Positions 34,437 to 43,540 of a stretch of 64,000 nucleotides of DNA are shown piece after piece. The notes below the pieces were generated by a model, which did not search any database, had not been told where the DNA came from, and saw nothing but the letters and a program-made list of their open reading frames with translations. How positions within the stretch are numbered: the stretch's first letter is position 1; each line of letters opens with the position of its first letter. Made by a program: the position numbers and the translations under genes. Source of the DNA: JAWKOK01 sp963698255 (GTDB taxonomy: Bacteria; Chloroflexota; Anaerolineae; Caldilineales; Caldilineaceae); the NCBI GenBank assembly GCA_963698255.1, contig CAVOQD010000023.1, positions 1 through 64,000 of the forward strand, given 5' to 3'.

Positions 34437-35483
34437 ATGAAAGCGATTACCGTTATACCGAAAACGCCGGGTTCCGCCCGCTATGACGAGTTCCCGGCGC
34501 CTGATCTGAGTGAAGGCTCCGTCCTGGTTGAGGCCGTGGCCGCCGGCGTCTGCGGCACAGACGTCGAGATCGTCACGGGGAAATATGGCTGGGCGCCTCC
34601 GGGCCAGGACCGCCTGGTGCTGGGGCACGAGTCCCTCGGCCGCGTCATCGATCCGGGGCCGTGCAGTTCGCTGAAGCAGGGCGATCTTGTAGTCGGCATT
34701 GTCCGCCGCCCATGTTCGATTCCCTGTCCTAATTGCGCCGTAGGCGAGTGGGACATGTGTAGCAGCGGCCAGTACACCGAGCGCGGGATCAAGGAGATCC
34801 ACGGCTTCATGTCGGATCAGTGGCGCAGTGAGCCGGACTACCTCATCAAGGTCGACTCTTCTCTGGGCATCCTCGGCGTGCTGCTGGAGCCGATGACTGT
34901 CATCACCAAAGCGCTGGAACAGGTCTACCTGGCCGGCCAACGCGCCTACTGGGAACCGAGAACCGTGTTGGTTACCGGCGCAGGACCGATCGGTCTATTG
35001 GCGGCGCTGCGCCTCAGTGTGCGCGATCTGGACGTCCATGTCCTCGATCGCGCCGAGACCGGACCCAAGGCCGATCTCGTGCGCGCCCTGGGCGGAACCT
35101 ATCACTCAGGCCGTGTGGTGGATCTGGATTTCGAGCCGGACATTATTGTCGAGTGCACGGGCGTTGGCGTAGTGATTGCGGATTCGCTTCAGCAGATCGG
35201 CGCGGGCGGGATCATCTGCCTCACTGGCATCGGGGCCGGCGGTCTCGCCGAACGCTCCACCGCAGAGATCGCGGCCAGCGCGGTGCTGAAGAACAACGTG
35301 ATTGTGGGCAGCGTGAACGCCAACAAGCGGCACTGGTACAAGGCGGGCCAAAATCTGGCCCGTTCGGACCGGGCCTGGCTCAACAGCGTGATTACTCGCC
35401 GTGAGAAGCCGGAAGATTTCCAACAAGCGCTTGATCGACAACCCGATGACGTCAAAGTCATCATTCAGTTTAGCGAGGTCTAA
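34437..35483 (+). CDS. Zinc-type (MDR) glucose dehydrogenase-like protein
   Basis: Medium-chain dehydrogenase of 348 aa. It shows a catalytic-zinc Cys in VCGTDVEIV, the GHE signature LGHESLGRV, a structural-zinc Cys set (PCSIPCPNCAVGEWDMC), and a Rossmann glycine motif VTGAGPIGLLAAL. The layout and length match glucose 1-dehydrogenase (GlcDH) of the archaeal/bacterial type, giving gluconolactone and NAD(P)H; other aldose or alcohol substrates cannot be excluded. GGAGAGACC precedes ATG 34437. It is 15 bp behind GH13 and four bases before the next gene, so free glucose from the glycosidases may be oxidised here. Confidence 0.82.
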   Translation: MKAITVIPKTPGSARYDEFPAPDLSEGSVLVEAVAAGVCGTDVEIVTGKYGWAPPGQDRLVLGHESLGRVIDPGPCSSLKQGDLVVGIVRRPCSIPCPNCAVGEWDMCSSGQYTERGIKEIHGFMSDQWRSEPDYLIKVDSSLGILGVLLEPMTVITKALEQVYLAGQRAYWEPRTVLVTGAGPIGLLAALRLSVRDLDVHVLDRAETGPKADLVRALGGTYHSGRVVDLDFEPDIIVECTGVGVVIADSLQQIGAGGIICLTGIGAGGLAERSTAEIAASAVLKNNVIVGSVNANKRHWYKAGQNLARSDRAWLNSVITRREKPEDFQQALDRQPDDVKVIIQFSEV

Positions 35484-35487
35484 AAAG

Positions 35488-37173
35488 ATGAAAGTTATAA
35501 TCGTTGGTGGTGTGGCCGGCGGTGCGTCCTGTGCGGCGCGTCTGCGCCGTTTGGATGAACAGGCCGAGATCCTCATGGTCGAGCGCGGTCCCTATGTTTC
35601 GTATGCGAACTGCGGACTGCCCTACCATGTCGGCGGCAAGATTGAACAGGAGTCGAGCCTGTTGGTGGCGACGGAGAATACCTTCCGCGAGCAGTTTGCC
35701 ATTGATGTGCGCACGCGCTGCGAGGTGGTCGGCATTTCGGCGGCAGACAAGACTGTGCAGCTTAAGAACCACGTGAACGGCGAAGTGACCACCGAGTCGT
35801 ACGACAAACTTGTGCTGTCGCCCGGCGCCGCGCCCATCCGCCCGCCGCTGCCCGGCATCGATCTGCCGGGGATCTTCTCGGTGCGAACCGTGCCCGACGC
35901 CAGAGCCATCCGCGAATGGCTGGACCGGGATATCTCGGGTCGATCCGGCATGAACTCCTACACAGGCTACCAGACCGTGGTGCCGGCAAAACGCGCCGTG
36001 GTGGTCGGCGGCGGCTTCATCGGCCTGGAGATGGTGGAAAACCTGACTCACCGCGGCCTCGACGTGACGCTGGTCGAGCGGCTCAATCAGGTCATGCCCC
36101 CGCTCGATCCCGAGATGGCGCTCATTGTCCAGCGCTACATGGAAGAACACGGCGTCAAACTCGAACTCAACGACGGCGTTGCCGGCTTCGAGCAGACCGC
36201 CAACGGCGGATTGGAAGTCCTCACTGCAGCGGGCAAGCGTCTGCCGGCCGACATCGTGATCCTGGCGATTGGCGTGCGTCCGGAGACGGCGCTGGCCAAG
36301 ATGGCCGGCATCGAGATCGGCCAGCGCGGCGGCATCCGCGTCGATGAGCAGATGCGCACCAGCGATCCCGACATCTTTGCGGTCGGCGATGCGGTCGAGG
36401 TCAGGGATTTTGTCACCGGCCAGTGGTCGCTGGTGGCGCTGGCCGGGCCGGCAAACCGCCAGGGCCGCATCGCGGCCGAAGTGATTGTCGGGCGCGACTC
36501 GCGTTTCCGAGGCACACAAGGCACGTCGATCTGCCAGATCTTCGACGGCGTGATCGCCTCGACCGGGGCCAGCGAGAAGACCCTGACCCAACTGGGCGAC
36601 ACGGATTTCGAGAAGATCTACCTCTACCCGAACTCTCACGCCGGCTACTATCCGGGCGCAAAGTACATCGCCATCAAGGTCCTCTTCCGCAAATCCGACG
36701 GCCTTCTGCTGGGCGCGCAGGTACTCGGCGAGGACGGCGTGCCCAAACGGATCGACTCATTCGCCATGGCGATCCAGGCCGGTTTCACCATCTATGATCT
36801 GGAAGAATCGGAACTTTGCTACGCACCGCCCTTCGGCAGCGCCAAGGATCCGGTCAACTTCGCCGGCATGGTCGCGGGCGACGTGCTGCGCGATGACATG
36901 CCGTTGATCCACTGGCAGGCTGTGGACGACGGCTTCATCCTCGATGTGCGCCACCCGGAGGAACTCGAAGTGGAGCATGTGCCGGGCGCGCTCAACATCC
37001 CGCTGGATGAACTGCGTGGACGCCTGAGCGAACTGCCGCGCGACCGCGAGATCCTCGTCGTCTGTCGTTCCGGCCAGCGTGCCTACTACGCCACGCGCAT
37101 CCTTCTGCAGAACGGGTTCAGCGCCCGCAATGTGGCCGGCGGTATGCTGCGCCGTTCGCATCTTGCGGATTGA
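35488..37173 (+). CDS. CoA-disulfide reductase with C-terminal rhodanese domain
   Basis: Flavoprotein, 561 aa, of the CoADR-RHD type. N-terminal FAD motif VGGVAGGASCAARLRR, active-site Cys in YANCGLPYH (residue ~43), second nucleotide motif VVVGGGFIGLEMV, FAD-binding PDIFAVGDAVEV, dimerisation domain with NFAGMVAGDVL, and C-terminal rhodanese domain with loop CRSGQRAYYA. It reduces CoA disulfide, CoA persulfide or polysulfide with NAD(P)H, serving thiol redox or sulfur metabolism. ATG 35488 is four bases after gdh; AAAAAG overlaps the stop. A hydride source from glucose dehydrogenase next door is a natural partner (inference). Confidence 0.92.
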   Translation: MKVIIVGGVAGGASCAARLRRLDEQAEILMVERGPYVSYANCGLPYHVGGKIEQESSLLVATENTFREQFAIDVRTRCEVVGISAADKTVQLKNHVNGEVTTESYDKLVLSPGAAPIRPPLPGIDLPGIFSVRTVPDARAIREWLDRDISGRSGMNSYTGYQTVVPAKRAVVVGGGFIGLEMVENLTHRGLDVTLVERLNQVMPPLDPEMALIVQRYMEEHGVKLELNDGVAGFEQTANGGLEVLTAAGKRLPADIVILAIGVRPETALAKMAGIEIGQRGGIRVDEQMRTSDPDIFAVGDAVEVRDFVTGQWSLVALAGPANRQGRIAAEVIVGRDSRFRGTQGTSICQIFDGVIASTGASEKTLTQLGDTDFEKIYLYPNSHAGYYPGAKYIAIKVLFRKSDGLLLGAQVLGEDGVPKRIDSFAMAIQAGFTIYDLEESELCYAPPFGSAKDPVNFAGMVAGDVLRDDMPLIHWQAVDDGFILDVRHPEELEVEHVPGALNIPLDELRGRLSELPRDREILVVCRSGQRAYYATRILLQNGFSARNVAGGMLRRSHLAD

Positions 37174-37200
37174 GGATATCTTCTCCATTGATGGTGAAGC

Positions 37201-37261
37201 GTGCGACGCACTGACCAAGACCACTCTGATTGGCCGAGTGTATGTGGTCAGTGCGTCGCAC
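37201..37261. repeat. Perfect 17-bp inverted repeat
   Basis: Arms 37201-37217 and 37245-37261 pair perfectly around 27 bases, between the CoADR stop and the META lipoprotein. Likely terminator or dispersed hairpin. Confidence 0.65.
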
Positions 37262-37291
37262 GCGGCCCAGAAAAGTGAAGGAGCAATTCAA

Positions 37292-37765
37292 ATGACGAAA
37301 CGTGTCCAACCCATCCTGTTGCTGGCTTGCCTGAGCATGGTGCTTGTCGTGGTGGCGGCGTGTGCGCCGTTGGCCACACCGGCCCCAGTCCCGCCCGCAG
37401 CAGACAACACGATCACGAACATCCTCTGGCAGTGGACCAGCGTCGCCAACAGAACGACCGGCGAAACAATCGAAGTCCCCAACCCGCCTGACTATACTAT
37501 CGCTTTCTATGACGATGGCACGTTGGGCGGCCAGGCCGACTGCAACACCTTCACCGGTACGTACAGCCAGGAATCCGGCTTCTCCATCACACTCGGCGCC
37601 ATGACCATGGCGGCCTGCGGCGACGACTCGCTGGACCAGCAATACCTTGAATTGCTGGGATCGATCGCCGCTGGCGGACCCGACGGCTCCGGCGGCTTGG
37701 CGTTGGAGACGGCCGGCGGCGAGCAGCGAATGCTCTTCGTCAACGGTGGCGCGGCCACCCCGTAA
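37292..37765 (+). CDS. META-domain lipoprotein
   Basis: Predicted lipoprotein of 157 aa. Signal peptide QPILLLACLSMVLVVVAAC with lipobox VAAC at residues ~21-24; Cys-24 is the likely lipid site. The mature part is a META domain (HslJ-like): ITNILWQWTSV, IAFYDDGTLGGQADCNTFTG, TLGAMTMAACGDDSLDQQYLELL. META proteins are associated with heat or novobiocin stress but have no settled activity. GAAGGAGC precedes ATG 37292. It stands alone between two large inverted repeats. Confidence 0.85.
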   Translation: MTKRVQPILLLACLSMVLVVVAACAPLATPAPVPPAADNTITNILWQWTSVANRTTGETIEVPNPPDYTIAFYDDGTLGGQADCNTFTGTYSQESGFSITLGAMTMAACGDDSLDQQYLELLGSIAAGGPDGSGGLALETAGGEQRMLFVNGGAATP

Positions 37766-37864
37766 GCCAACCGTTATACCGAGCAACCTGATAGGGCAGG
37801 ATTCCGCTTCCTGTTCAATCTGCCGTTCGACAAAACGCCGACTTCGGCGTAAGATCAGCCGAAC

Positions 37865-37945
37865 GATTGGGCGGATTTCCGCAGATCACGAAGTGAGCGC
37901 TTTGCGCCATCTTTCTTGAGTTGATCTGCGGAAATCCGCCCAATC
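37865..37945. repeat. Perfect 24-bp inverted repeat
   Basis: Arms 37865-37888 and 37922-37945 are perfectly complementary with a 33-base interior, directly before DUF2252. This is the longest perfect dyad of the window outside the MITE-like element. Confidence 0.7.
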
Positions 37946-37998
37946 TGCGTTTTATATTGCCCGTGGTTGAATGGATACTATATCCGAGAGGAGACATC

Positions 37999-39411
37999 AT
38001 GTCTGACGAAAGCTTACCCGAATTGACCGCGGCGCAAATCCCGGTACAAACTCATGTCCTACGCGTGGAAGAACGATTGGCAAACGGCAAAGCCTTGCGA
38101 GATGTTGCGGCTCGAGGCGCCCAAAAGGAGTGGAATCCGCCCCCCAACCGAGCGGATCCGGTCGATCTGTTGATCGAAAGCAGCAAAGGTCGTGTGGAAG
38201 AACTGCTGCCGATTCGCTACGGCAGGATGATGGCAAACCCCTTTACGTTCTACCGCGGCACGGCCGCCATCATGGCCTACGATCTGTCCCATACCCCTTC
38301 GACCGGTTTGGCCGTGCTGGCGGCCGGCGACTGCCACCTCTTGAATTTTGGCGGCTTTGCCACAGCCGAGCGCAAGGTGATCTTTGACCTCAATGACTTC
38401 GACGAAGTTTCATTCGCTCCCTGGGAGTGGGATGTCAAACGGCTGGCTGCCAGCTTCGTGGTTGCCGGGCGTGCGAATGGGTTCGCGGCAGTTGACTGTC
38501 GAGAAGCTGCATGGACTGCCGCTCAGAGCTATCGCCAACAAGTAGGGGAGTATGCCAGGATGCCGGTGTTGGAGGTTTGGAACGAGGCCTTCGACTTTGA
38601 CACCATCGTCGACAACATGGCCGACAAAGAGATGAAGCGCTACTATAGCAAGAAGCTGGCCAAGACAACGGAGCAGAGCGCCCACGAAAAGGAGTTTGCC
38701 AAGCTGACATTCGACGCCGGCGCGACGCCGCGCATCGTTGACCAGCCTCCATTGATCTTTCACTACGGCGATCAACGTGATCAGCAAATGCGAGAGAATG
38801 CTGAAAGGACGCTGATTGGGTACAGGGAATCGCTGAGCCCGTCCCGGCGGCTGTTGCTCGATCGTTTTGAGTTGGTGGACTATGCCATGAAGGTGGTGGG
38901 CGTGGGCAGCGTGGGCACTTTCTGTGGGATCCTGCTGCTGATGTCCGGCAACGGCGACCCGCTCTTCCTGCAATTTAAGGAAGCGCGCCGTTCGGTATTG
39001 GAGCCGTACTGCGGCGTTAGTCCCTTTGGCCATGCCGGCCGGCGAGTGGTAGCGGGCCAGCACGCTATGCAGGCGGCCAGCGACATCTTCCTCGGCTGGG
39101 CGACCGGTACAGGCGCCGCGAAACGCCACTACTTCATTCGGCAGTTGAGCGACGCCAAGATCAAGCCCGTGATAGAGATCATGAAGTCGGATAATCTGAA
39201 GGGCTATGCCCGATTGTGCGGCAGGGTGCTGGCTCGAGCACACGCTCGCTCCGGCGATGCTGCGGTCTTGAGCGGCTACATGGGTAAAAGCGACGCTTTC
39301 GAAGACGCGTTGGCCGATTTCAGTGAGGCCTATGCCGATCAGAACGAGCGTGATTATGCCGCCCTGGTCGCTGCGGTGCGCAACGGGAAGTTAGAAGCCT
39401 ACGTAGAGTGA
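37999..39411 (+). CDS. DUF2252 family protein
   Basis: A 470-aa protein of the DUF2252 family, whose fold resembles aminoglycoside/protein kinases. Seen: RYGRMMANPFTFYRGTAAIM, LAAGDCHLLNFGGF (kinase-like catalytic Asp with His), IFDLNDFDEVSFAPWEWDVKRLAAS (metal-binding DFD-like), FLQFKEARRSVLEPYCG, and HARSGD. The substrate is unknown. GAGAGGAGACATC precedes ATG 37999. It stands in the stress-type part of the window, between a META lipoprotein and DUF6325, with no operon partner because gaps of over 200 bp flank it. Intact. Confidence 0.9.
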   Translation: MSDESLPELTAAQIPVQTHVLRVEERLANGKALRDVAARGAQKEWNPPPNRADPVDLLIESSKGRVEELLPIRYGRMMANPFTFYRGTAAIMAYDLSHTPSTGLAVLAAGDCHLLNFGGFATAERKVIFDLNDFDEVSFAPWEWDVKRLAASFVVAGRANGFAAVDCREAAWTAAQSYRQQVGEYARMPVLEVWNEAFDFDTIVDNMADKEMKRYYSKKLAKTTEQSAHEKEFAKLTFDAGATPRIVDQPPLIFHYGDQRDQQMRENAERTLIGYRESLSPSRRLLLDRFELVDYAMKVVGVGSVGTFCGILLLMSGNGDPLFLQFKEARRSVLEPYCGVSPFGHAGRRVVAGQHAMQAASDIFLGWATGTGAAKRHYFIRQLSDAKIKPVIEIMKSDNLKGYARLCGRVLARAHARSGDAAVLSGYMGKSDAFEDALADFSEAYADQNERDYAALVAAVRNGKLEAYVE

Positions 39412-39454
39412 ACGCGGACCATTGCCCGCTGAGGTGCGGATGACTCTGCTGCAC

Positions 39455-39527
39455 GAACCACGAATGGCACGAATTTCACGAATTGTATCACCGAGAAAAT
39501 TCGTGCGATCTGTGAAATTCGTGGTTC
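39455..39527. repeat. Imperfect inverted repeat of CACGAATTT type
   Basis: Arms 39455-39484 and 39498-39527 pair over their outer 11 and inner 8 bases. A related string with CACGAATTGCACGG is found at about 26000. A TATAAT lies at 39597-39602, upstream of DUF6325. Confidence 0.55.
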
Positions 39528-39710
39528 TTGCAGTGAACTCACATATATTCAGTGGGTGCCGCTTGTCGCTCGATCCGTATCTGATTCTCGCAGTGGTATA
39601 ATCTATAAAAACCGTGCGATCCATGGTTCTCAGAACGGAGTCATCGCTAACAATCGAACCCTGGAGGGATTCCCAAGAACCCTTCGGGCCTTGACCAAAG
39701 GAGTCTGATA

Positions 39711-40136
39711 ATGTTCGACCTTCCACTGGAATACGCCCTAATCGGATTTGAGAACGCCGAGTTCTCCGGCAAGATCGTCCCCGAACTGCTGGATCTGGCG
39801 GAGCGCGGCATCGTGCGCTTCGTGGACATCGCCTTCATCCAGAAAGCGGAAGACGGCAGCACGATCACCATCGAACTCAACGATCTTGAACCCGAATTGT
39901 ACGAGATGTTCGTCCCCATGGGCGAGCACGTTTCCAGCCTTTTTACCAACGATGACCTGGAGATCGCGGCCAACAAACTGCCCGATGGCGCAGCGGCCAT
40001 GCTGATCTTGTGGGAGAATCTGTGGGTTGCCGATCTGCGTCAAGCCCTCCTGGATACCGGCGGGGAATTGATCGATCGGGCCCAGATTGCGCCCGAAATC
40101 GTTGAGGAATTCGTGCGGGCGCTCGAAGCGGAATAG
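39711..40136 (+). CDS. DUF6325 family protein (copy 2)
   Basis: A 141-aa soluble acidic protein, diverged from the one at 19264-19692 but with the same layout: LEYALIGFENAEFSGKIVPE, ERGIVRFVDIAFIQKAEDGS, AAMLILWENLWVADLRQALLD and a C-terminal APEIVEEFVRALE. Function unknown. AAAGGAGTCTG precedes ATG 39711. The next gene, encoding a glycine-rich repeat protein, starts 62 bp later after two direct copies of GCATCTATTGA, and may be co-transcribed. A TATAAT box lies about 110 bp upstream without a clear -35. Confidence 0.78.
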   Translation: MFDLPLEYALIGFENAEFSGKIVPELLDLAERGIVRFVDIAFIQKAEDGSTITIELNDLEPELYEMFVPMGEHVSSLFTNDDLEIAANKLPDGAAAMLILWENLWVADLRQALLDTGGELIDRAQIAPEIVEEFVRALEAE

Positions 40137-40198
40137 TGCATCGATTGTCACCTATTGACGCATCTATTGAAGCATCTATTGAAAGAGGAGAAAGTATT

Positions 40199-40429
40199 AT
40201 GGCACGCAGAGTGAATCCACCTGGTCCTGTTGGCGGTGTTGGTGCGGGGAATCCCCCTGGACTGGTCGGCGGCGTTGGTCGTGGGCCGAATCCGCCCGGT
40301 CCCCGCGGCGGTGTTGGCATGGGGAACCCGCCGGGTCCGGTCGGCGGTGTTGGTCGCGGACCGAATCCCCCTGGTCTACGCGGCGGCGTCGGTGTCGGTC
40401 GGCGCAACGGCGTTGGACTGCTGCGATAG
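40199..40429 (+). CDS. Gly/Pro/Val tandem-repeat small protein
   Basis: A 76-aa protein made almost wholly of five tandem 12-13-residue units of the form NPPGPVGGVGxG (positions 7 to about 68), flanked by basic ends (MARRV, GRRNGVGLLR). Pro varies with Leu and Val with Arg in the fifth and sixth places. No transmembrane segment or Cys. Such composition is elastin- or collagen-like and probably disordered. Repeat units differ in DNA sequence by several silent changes, which argues for selection on protein. GAGGAGAAAGT precedes ATG 40199. No family recognised; role may be surface, matrix or nucleic-acid binding, all speculative. Confidence 0.6.
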   Translation: MARRVNPPGPVGGVGAGNPPGLVGGVGRGPNPPGPRGGVGMGNPPGPVGGVGRGPNPPGLRGGVGVGRRNGVGLLR

Positions 40430-40703
40430 TCGGTCGGCAGCGCTTTCGGTTGGCTCAGGCCGTTTCTGATAGCGGTTGTCTATCGGTGGGCGATTCAGAC
40501 AATCGGGTTTCTCGCCAGCCGTACAGTCTGTTTGCAGAACCTAAACTGACATTCCTGCGAGAACAATACTTCGTTCAGGGTGACAGTCACCGGCGCAACG
40601 TAGCCATTCCGAGGCAGAATCGATCTGCCAGTGACTGTCACCTGACTCCGAACTTCATGATCTCGCTAATCCTTCAGTTTCAGTAGTACACGATTTCAGT
40701 GCA

Positions 40704-40790
40704 ATTGTCATTCCGATGGAGCGAAGCGACGAGGAATCTCGACTGTGCGAACCTGAGATTCCTCTTCCCTCCGGTCATCGGAATGACAAT
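40704..40790. repeat. Nested inverted repeat, ATTGTCATTCCGATG type
   Basis: Outer arms 40704-40718 and 40776-40790 (15 bp, perfect) enclose inner arms 40731-40740 and 40755-40764 (10 bp, perfect). The rest of the 549-bp gap 40430-40978 holds short direct repeats (ATGCGCATCACC, about 40826-40855) and paired GTGACAGTCAC-type strings near 40580 and 40630, but no gene I can support. Confidence 0.65.
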
Positions 40791-40978
40791 TCGTGAACTG
40801 CTGAGTTTAGAAATCCGGTTTTCAAATGCGCATCACCTATGCGCATCACCCATGCGCAAGTCCCGGGCATTGACTGGCAGCATCAGGTCATATGATCTGT
40901 CTTGCGGCCAAAGCCGGGACTTTGGTTACCAAGTCCTCTTGAGACGGACTCAAATGTTTGGCGAACAGGAGCGAGGCA

Positions 40979-41674
40979 ATGACTGAGAGTATGGAAAAAC
41001 CGCATGCCTCTGTCGCTCGCAGATCGTTGACAACACCGCGTTCCGCCGCCATCGCCGGCGTCCTTTTCGCTCTGCTCTACGGAGCCAGCCTGGCGCTCAT
41101 CCGCCTCTCCATCCCGGCTGACCCTGCTGCTGATGTCGGGGTCTGGCTAGAGACGAATGCCAGGCGGATCTCCCTGGCCTTGAACTTGGTACCCTACGCC
41201 GGGATCGCCTTTCTGTGGTTTATCGGCGTGATTCGCGACCGGCTTGGCGATCTGGAAGATCGCTTTTTTGCGACCGTCTTCCTGGGCAGCGGCCTGATGT
41301 TTCTGGCCCTGACGTTCGTGGGCGCAGCCTTGGCCGGCGGGTTGCTGAGCAGCTACGCGACCGCATCGACTGCACTGGTGGAAAGCGGCGTCTTCACCTT
41401 TGGCCGCGCGGTGATGTATCACGTCATCAATGTCTATGCCGTGCGCATGGCCGGCGTCTTCATGATCTCGTTGGGCACCATCTGGCTGCGCACGGGCCTG
41501 ATGCATCGTGGCTGGGCGTTCGTGACCTATGCATTGGCGTTGGTCTTGTTGCTGAGTATCGGCTTTTCCCTGTGGGTGACCTTGATCTTCCCTGTCTGGG
41601 TGCTGGCGGTCAGCCTCTATTTCCTGATTAGAGTCCGGCACGATCAATCCCAGGATGCGATCGAGAAAGCCTAG
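40979..41674 (+). CDS. DUF4386-like membrane protein
   Basis: Polytopic membrane protein of 231 aa with about six hydrophobic segments: AAIAGVLFALLYGASLALI, ISLALNLVPYAGIAFLWFIG, FFATVFLGSGLMFLALTFVG, AVMYHVINVYAVRMAGVF, WAFVTYALALVLLLSIG and VTLIFPVWVLAVSLYFLI. It resembles DUF4386-type proteins of unknown role; the name is tentative. AGGAGCG lies just upstream of ATG 40979. The SulP gene begins 42 bp after its stop, and the pair probably forms an operon, so it may assist or regulate anion transport. Confidence 0.65.
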   Translation: MTESMEKPHASVARRSLTTPRSAAIAGVLFALLYGASLALIRLSIPADPAADVGVWLETNARRISLALNLVPYAGIAFLWFIGVIRDRLGDLEDRFFATVFLGSGLMFLALTFVGAALAGGLLSSYATASTALVESGVFTFGRAVMYHVINVYAVRMAGVFMISLGTIWLRTGLMHRGWAFVTYALALVLLLSIGFSLWVTLIFPVWVLAVSLYFLIRVRHDQSQDAIEKA

Positions 41675-41715
41675 GAGCCAGACGGACCGATAACATCCCC
41701 GGAGAATACCCGTAA

Positions 41716-43386
41716 ATGACCACGAATGCGGCCAAGACGCGTGGCAAGCTGACGCCCGATCTGATCGCCGGCGTCACCACCGGCGTGGCCAATATCCCCG
41801 ACGCCATGGCCACGGCCATCCTTGCCGGGGCCAACCCGGTTCAGGGCCTCTATGCCATCATGATCGGCACGCCGCTGGGCGCGATCTTCGGCAGCTTTGC
41901 GTTCATGAACGTCTCTGCCACCAACGCCATGGCCATCACCGCCGGCTCGGCGCTGGCGGCCTACAGCGGCGAGCAGCATGCCGTCGCCATCTCCACTCTG
42001 GCGGTGCTCACCGGTTTCGTCATGCTGATCGCCGGGTTGCTGAAGCTGGGCCGGCTGCTGCGCTTTGTCGCCAACTCGGTCGTCATCGGCTTCATGACCG
42101 GCGTCTCCATCAACGTGATTCTGTCGCAGTTGGCCGATTTCACCGGCTACTCCAGCGAGTATACCAACAAAGTCGTAAAGGCGGTCGACACGCTGCTCCA
42201 TCTGAACCAGATCGATCCCCAGACCACGGCGATCGGCGTGTTGACCGTGGTTGTGATTGTTTTGGTCAGTCGCACCAGGTTGGCCAATTTCTCCATGTTG
42301 TTGGGCATGTTGGTTGGATCTGCCGCAGTCATCATTCTTGGCCTGACCACAGTGCAGCAGGTGACGGATGTGGCGATCGTTCCAACAACGCTGCCCAGGC
42401 CGAAGTTGCCCGATTTTTCGCTCATGCCGGCGCTGTTCATCGACGCTATTGCCCTGGCCATCATCGGCCTTGTCCAGGGCGCGGGGGTGAGCAAGGCCTA
42501 TCCGAACCCAGACGGCAACTATCCCAACCCCTCGCGTGACTTCGTCGGCCAGGGCGTGGCCAACATCGGGGCCGGCATGTTACAGGGCATCCCCATCGGC
42601 GGCTCCATGGGCGGCGTGGTGCTCAACATCAGCGCTGGGGCCAGATCGCGCTGGGCCGACATCATTTCGGGCGTGGTCGTGGTCCTAGCGGTGCTGCTCT
42701 TCAGCCAGGCCGTAAGCCTTGTGGCCATTCCGACCATGGCCGCCCTGCTGATCGTAGCGGGTTTTCAGTCGATCAAAAGGGAAAGTTTCCAGGATGTTTG
42801 GGTCACCGGCTGGGCCCCGCGTATGGTGATGGCGGTGACGCTTCTCCTGACGCTGGTCATGCCGCTGCAACAGGCCGTCTTTTTCGGCGTGCTCATGTCG
42901 ATCACGGTGCATTTTTTCGTCACGGCCTCCTACGAAGTGCGCATGGTGGAGTTGATCCCCAATGCCGACGGGACAGTGAGCGAGGGCGAGACACCGGTCG
43001 CGTTGCCGAGCAATGCTGTCACGGTTCTGGAGGTCTTCGGCGACATGGCGGTCGCCGGCGCCGAGACGCTGGAGGCGCAGTTGCCTTCGGTCAACCAGGC
43101 GGAGCGTGCCGTGGTCATCCTGCGTCTGCGCGCCCAAGCCAGTGTCGGCAGCAGCTTCATCGCCGTGGTAGAGCGCTACGATCAGCAGCTCAAGCGGCAT
43201 GGCGGCAAGCTGATGCTCGCCGGCGTCCACGCCAAGATCAAGGGACAACTGGACCGCACCGGCACCACGGACGAGATTTTGGGCGCTGAGAACGTTTTTG
43301 AAGCCACGACGATCCTCGGCGCCAGTTCGCGTGCAGCGTATGCAGCCGCGCAGCGTTGGCTTCAGACGACGAATCGGTCTGATTGA
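41716..43386 (+). CDS. SulP family transporter with STAS-like C terminus
   Basis: Third SulP, 556 aa, intact, and more distant from the other two. Its signature reads NIPDAMATAILAGANPVQGLYA in the first helices; later FVANSVVIGFMTGVSINVILSQL, IGGSMGGVVLNISAGARSRWADI. The C-terminal domain (VTVLEVFGDMAVAGAETLEAQLP to LDRTGTTDEILGAENVF) is STAS-like. Cargo could be sulfate, bicarbonate or organic anions. ATG 41716 follows GGAGAATACCCGTAA. It is separated by 154 bp from the second arcB copy. Confidence 0.87.
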   Translation: MTTNAAKTRGKLTPDLIAGVTTGVANIPDAMATAILAGANPVQGLYAIMIGTPLGAIFGSFAFMNVSATNAMAITAGSALAAYSGEQHAVAISTLAVLTGFVMLIAGLLKLGRLLRFVANSVVIGFMTGVSINVILSQLADFTGYSSEYTNKVVKAVDTLLHLNQIDPQTTAIGVLTVVVIVLVSRTRLANFSMLLGMLVGSAAVIILGLTTVQQVTDVAIVPTTLPRPKLPDFSLMPALFIDAIALAIIGLVQGAGVSKAYPNPDGNYPNPSRDFVGQGVANIGAGMLQGIPIGGSMGGVVLNISAGARSRWADIISGVVVVLAVLLFSQAVSLVAIPTMAALLIVAGFQSIKRESFQDVWVTGWAPRMVMAVTLLLTLVMPLQQAVFFGVLMSITVHFFVTASYEVRMVELIPNADGTVSEGETPVALPSNAVTVLEVFGDMAVAGAETLEAQLPSVNQAERAVVILRLRAQASVGSSFIAVVERYDQQLKRHGGKLMLAGVHAKIKGQLDRTGTTDEILGAENVFEATTILGASSRAAYAAAQRWLQTTNRSD

Positions 43387-43540
43387 CCGTTAGGCGCTTC
43401 GATGCTCAAGGCATCACCATTCCTTATCCGCAAATGGACGTCCACATGCAGACTTGCGGTGTGTTAGCGCTGATCTGCGTACCGCCACTGTCACGTACTT
43501 TCTAGGCAATCAACTCTGAAAATCTGTAAAGGAGAACCGT

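Noticed and set aside
40199..40429. CRISPR-like or satellite repeat
   Set aside because: The repeats are in-frame multiples of three bases inside a coding sequence with a good start; no spacers of unique sequence.
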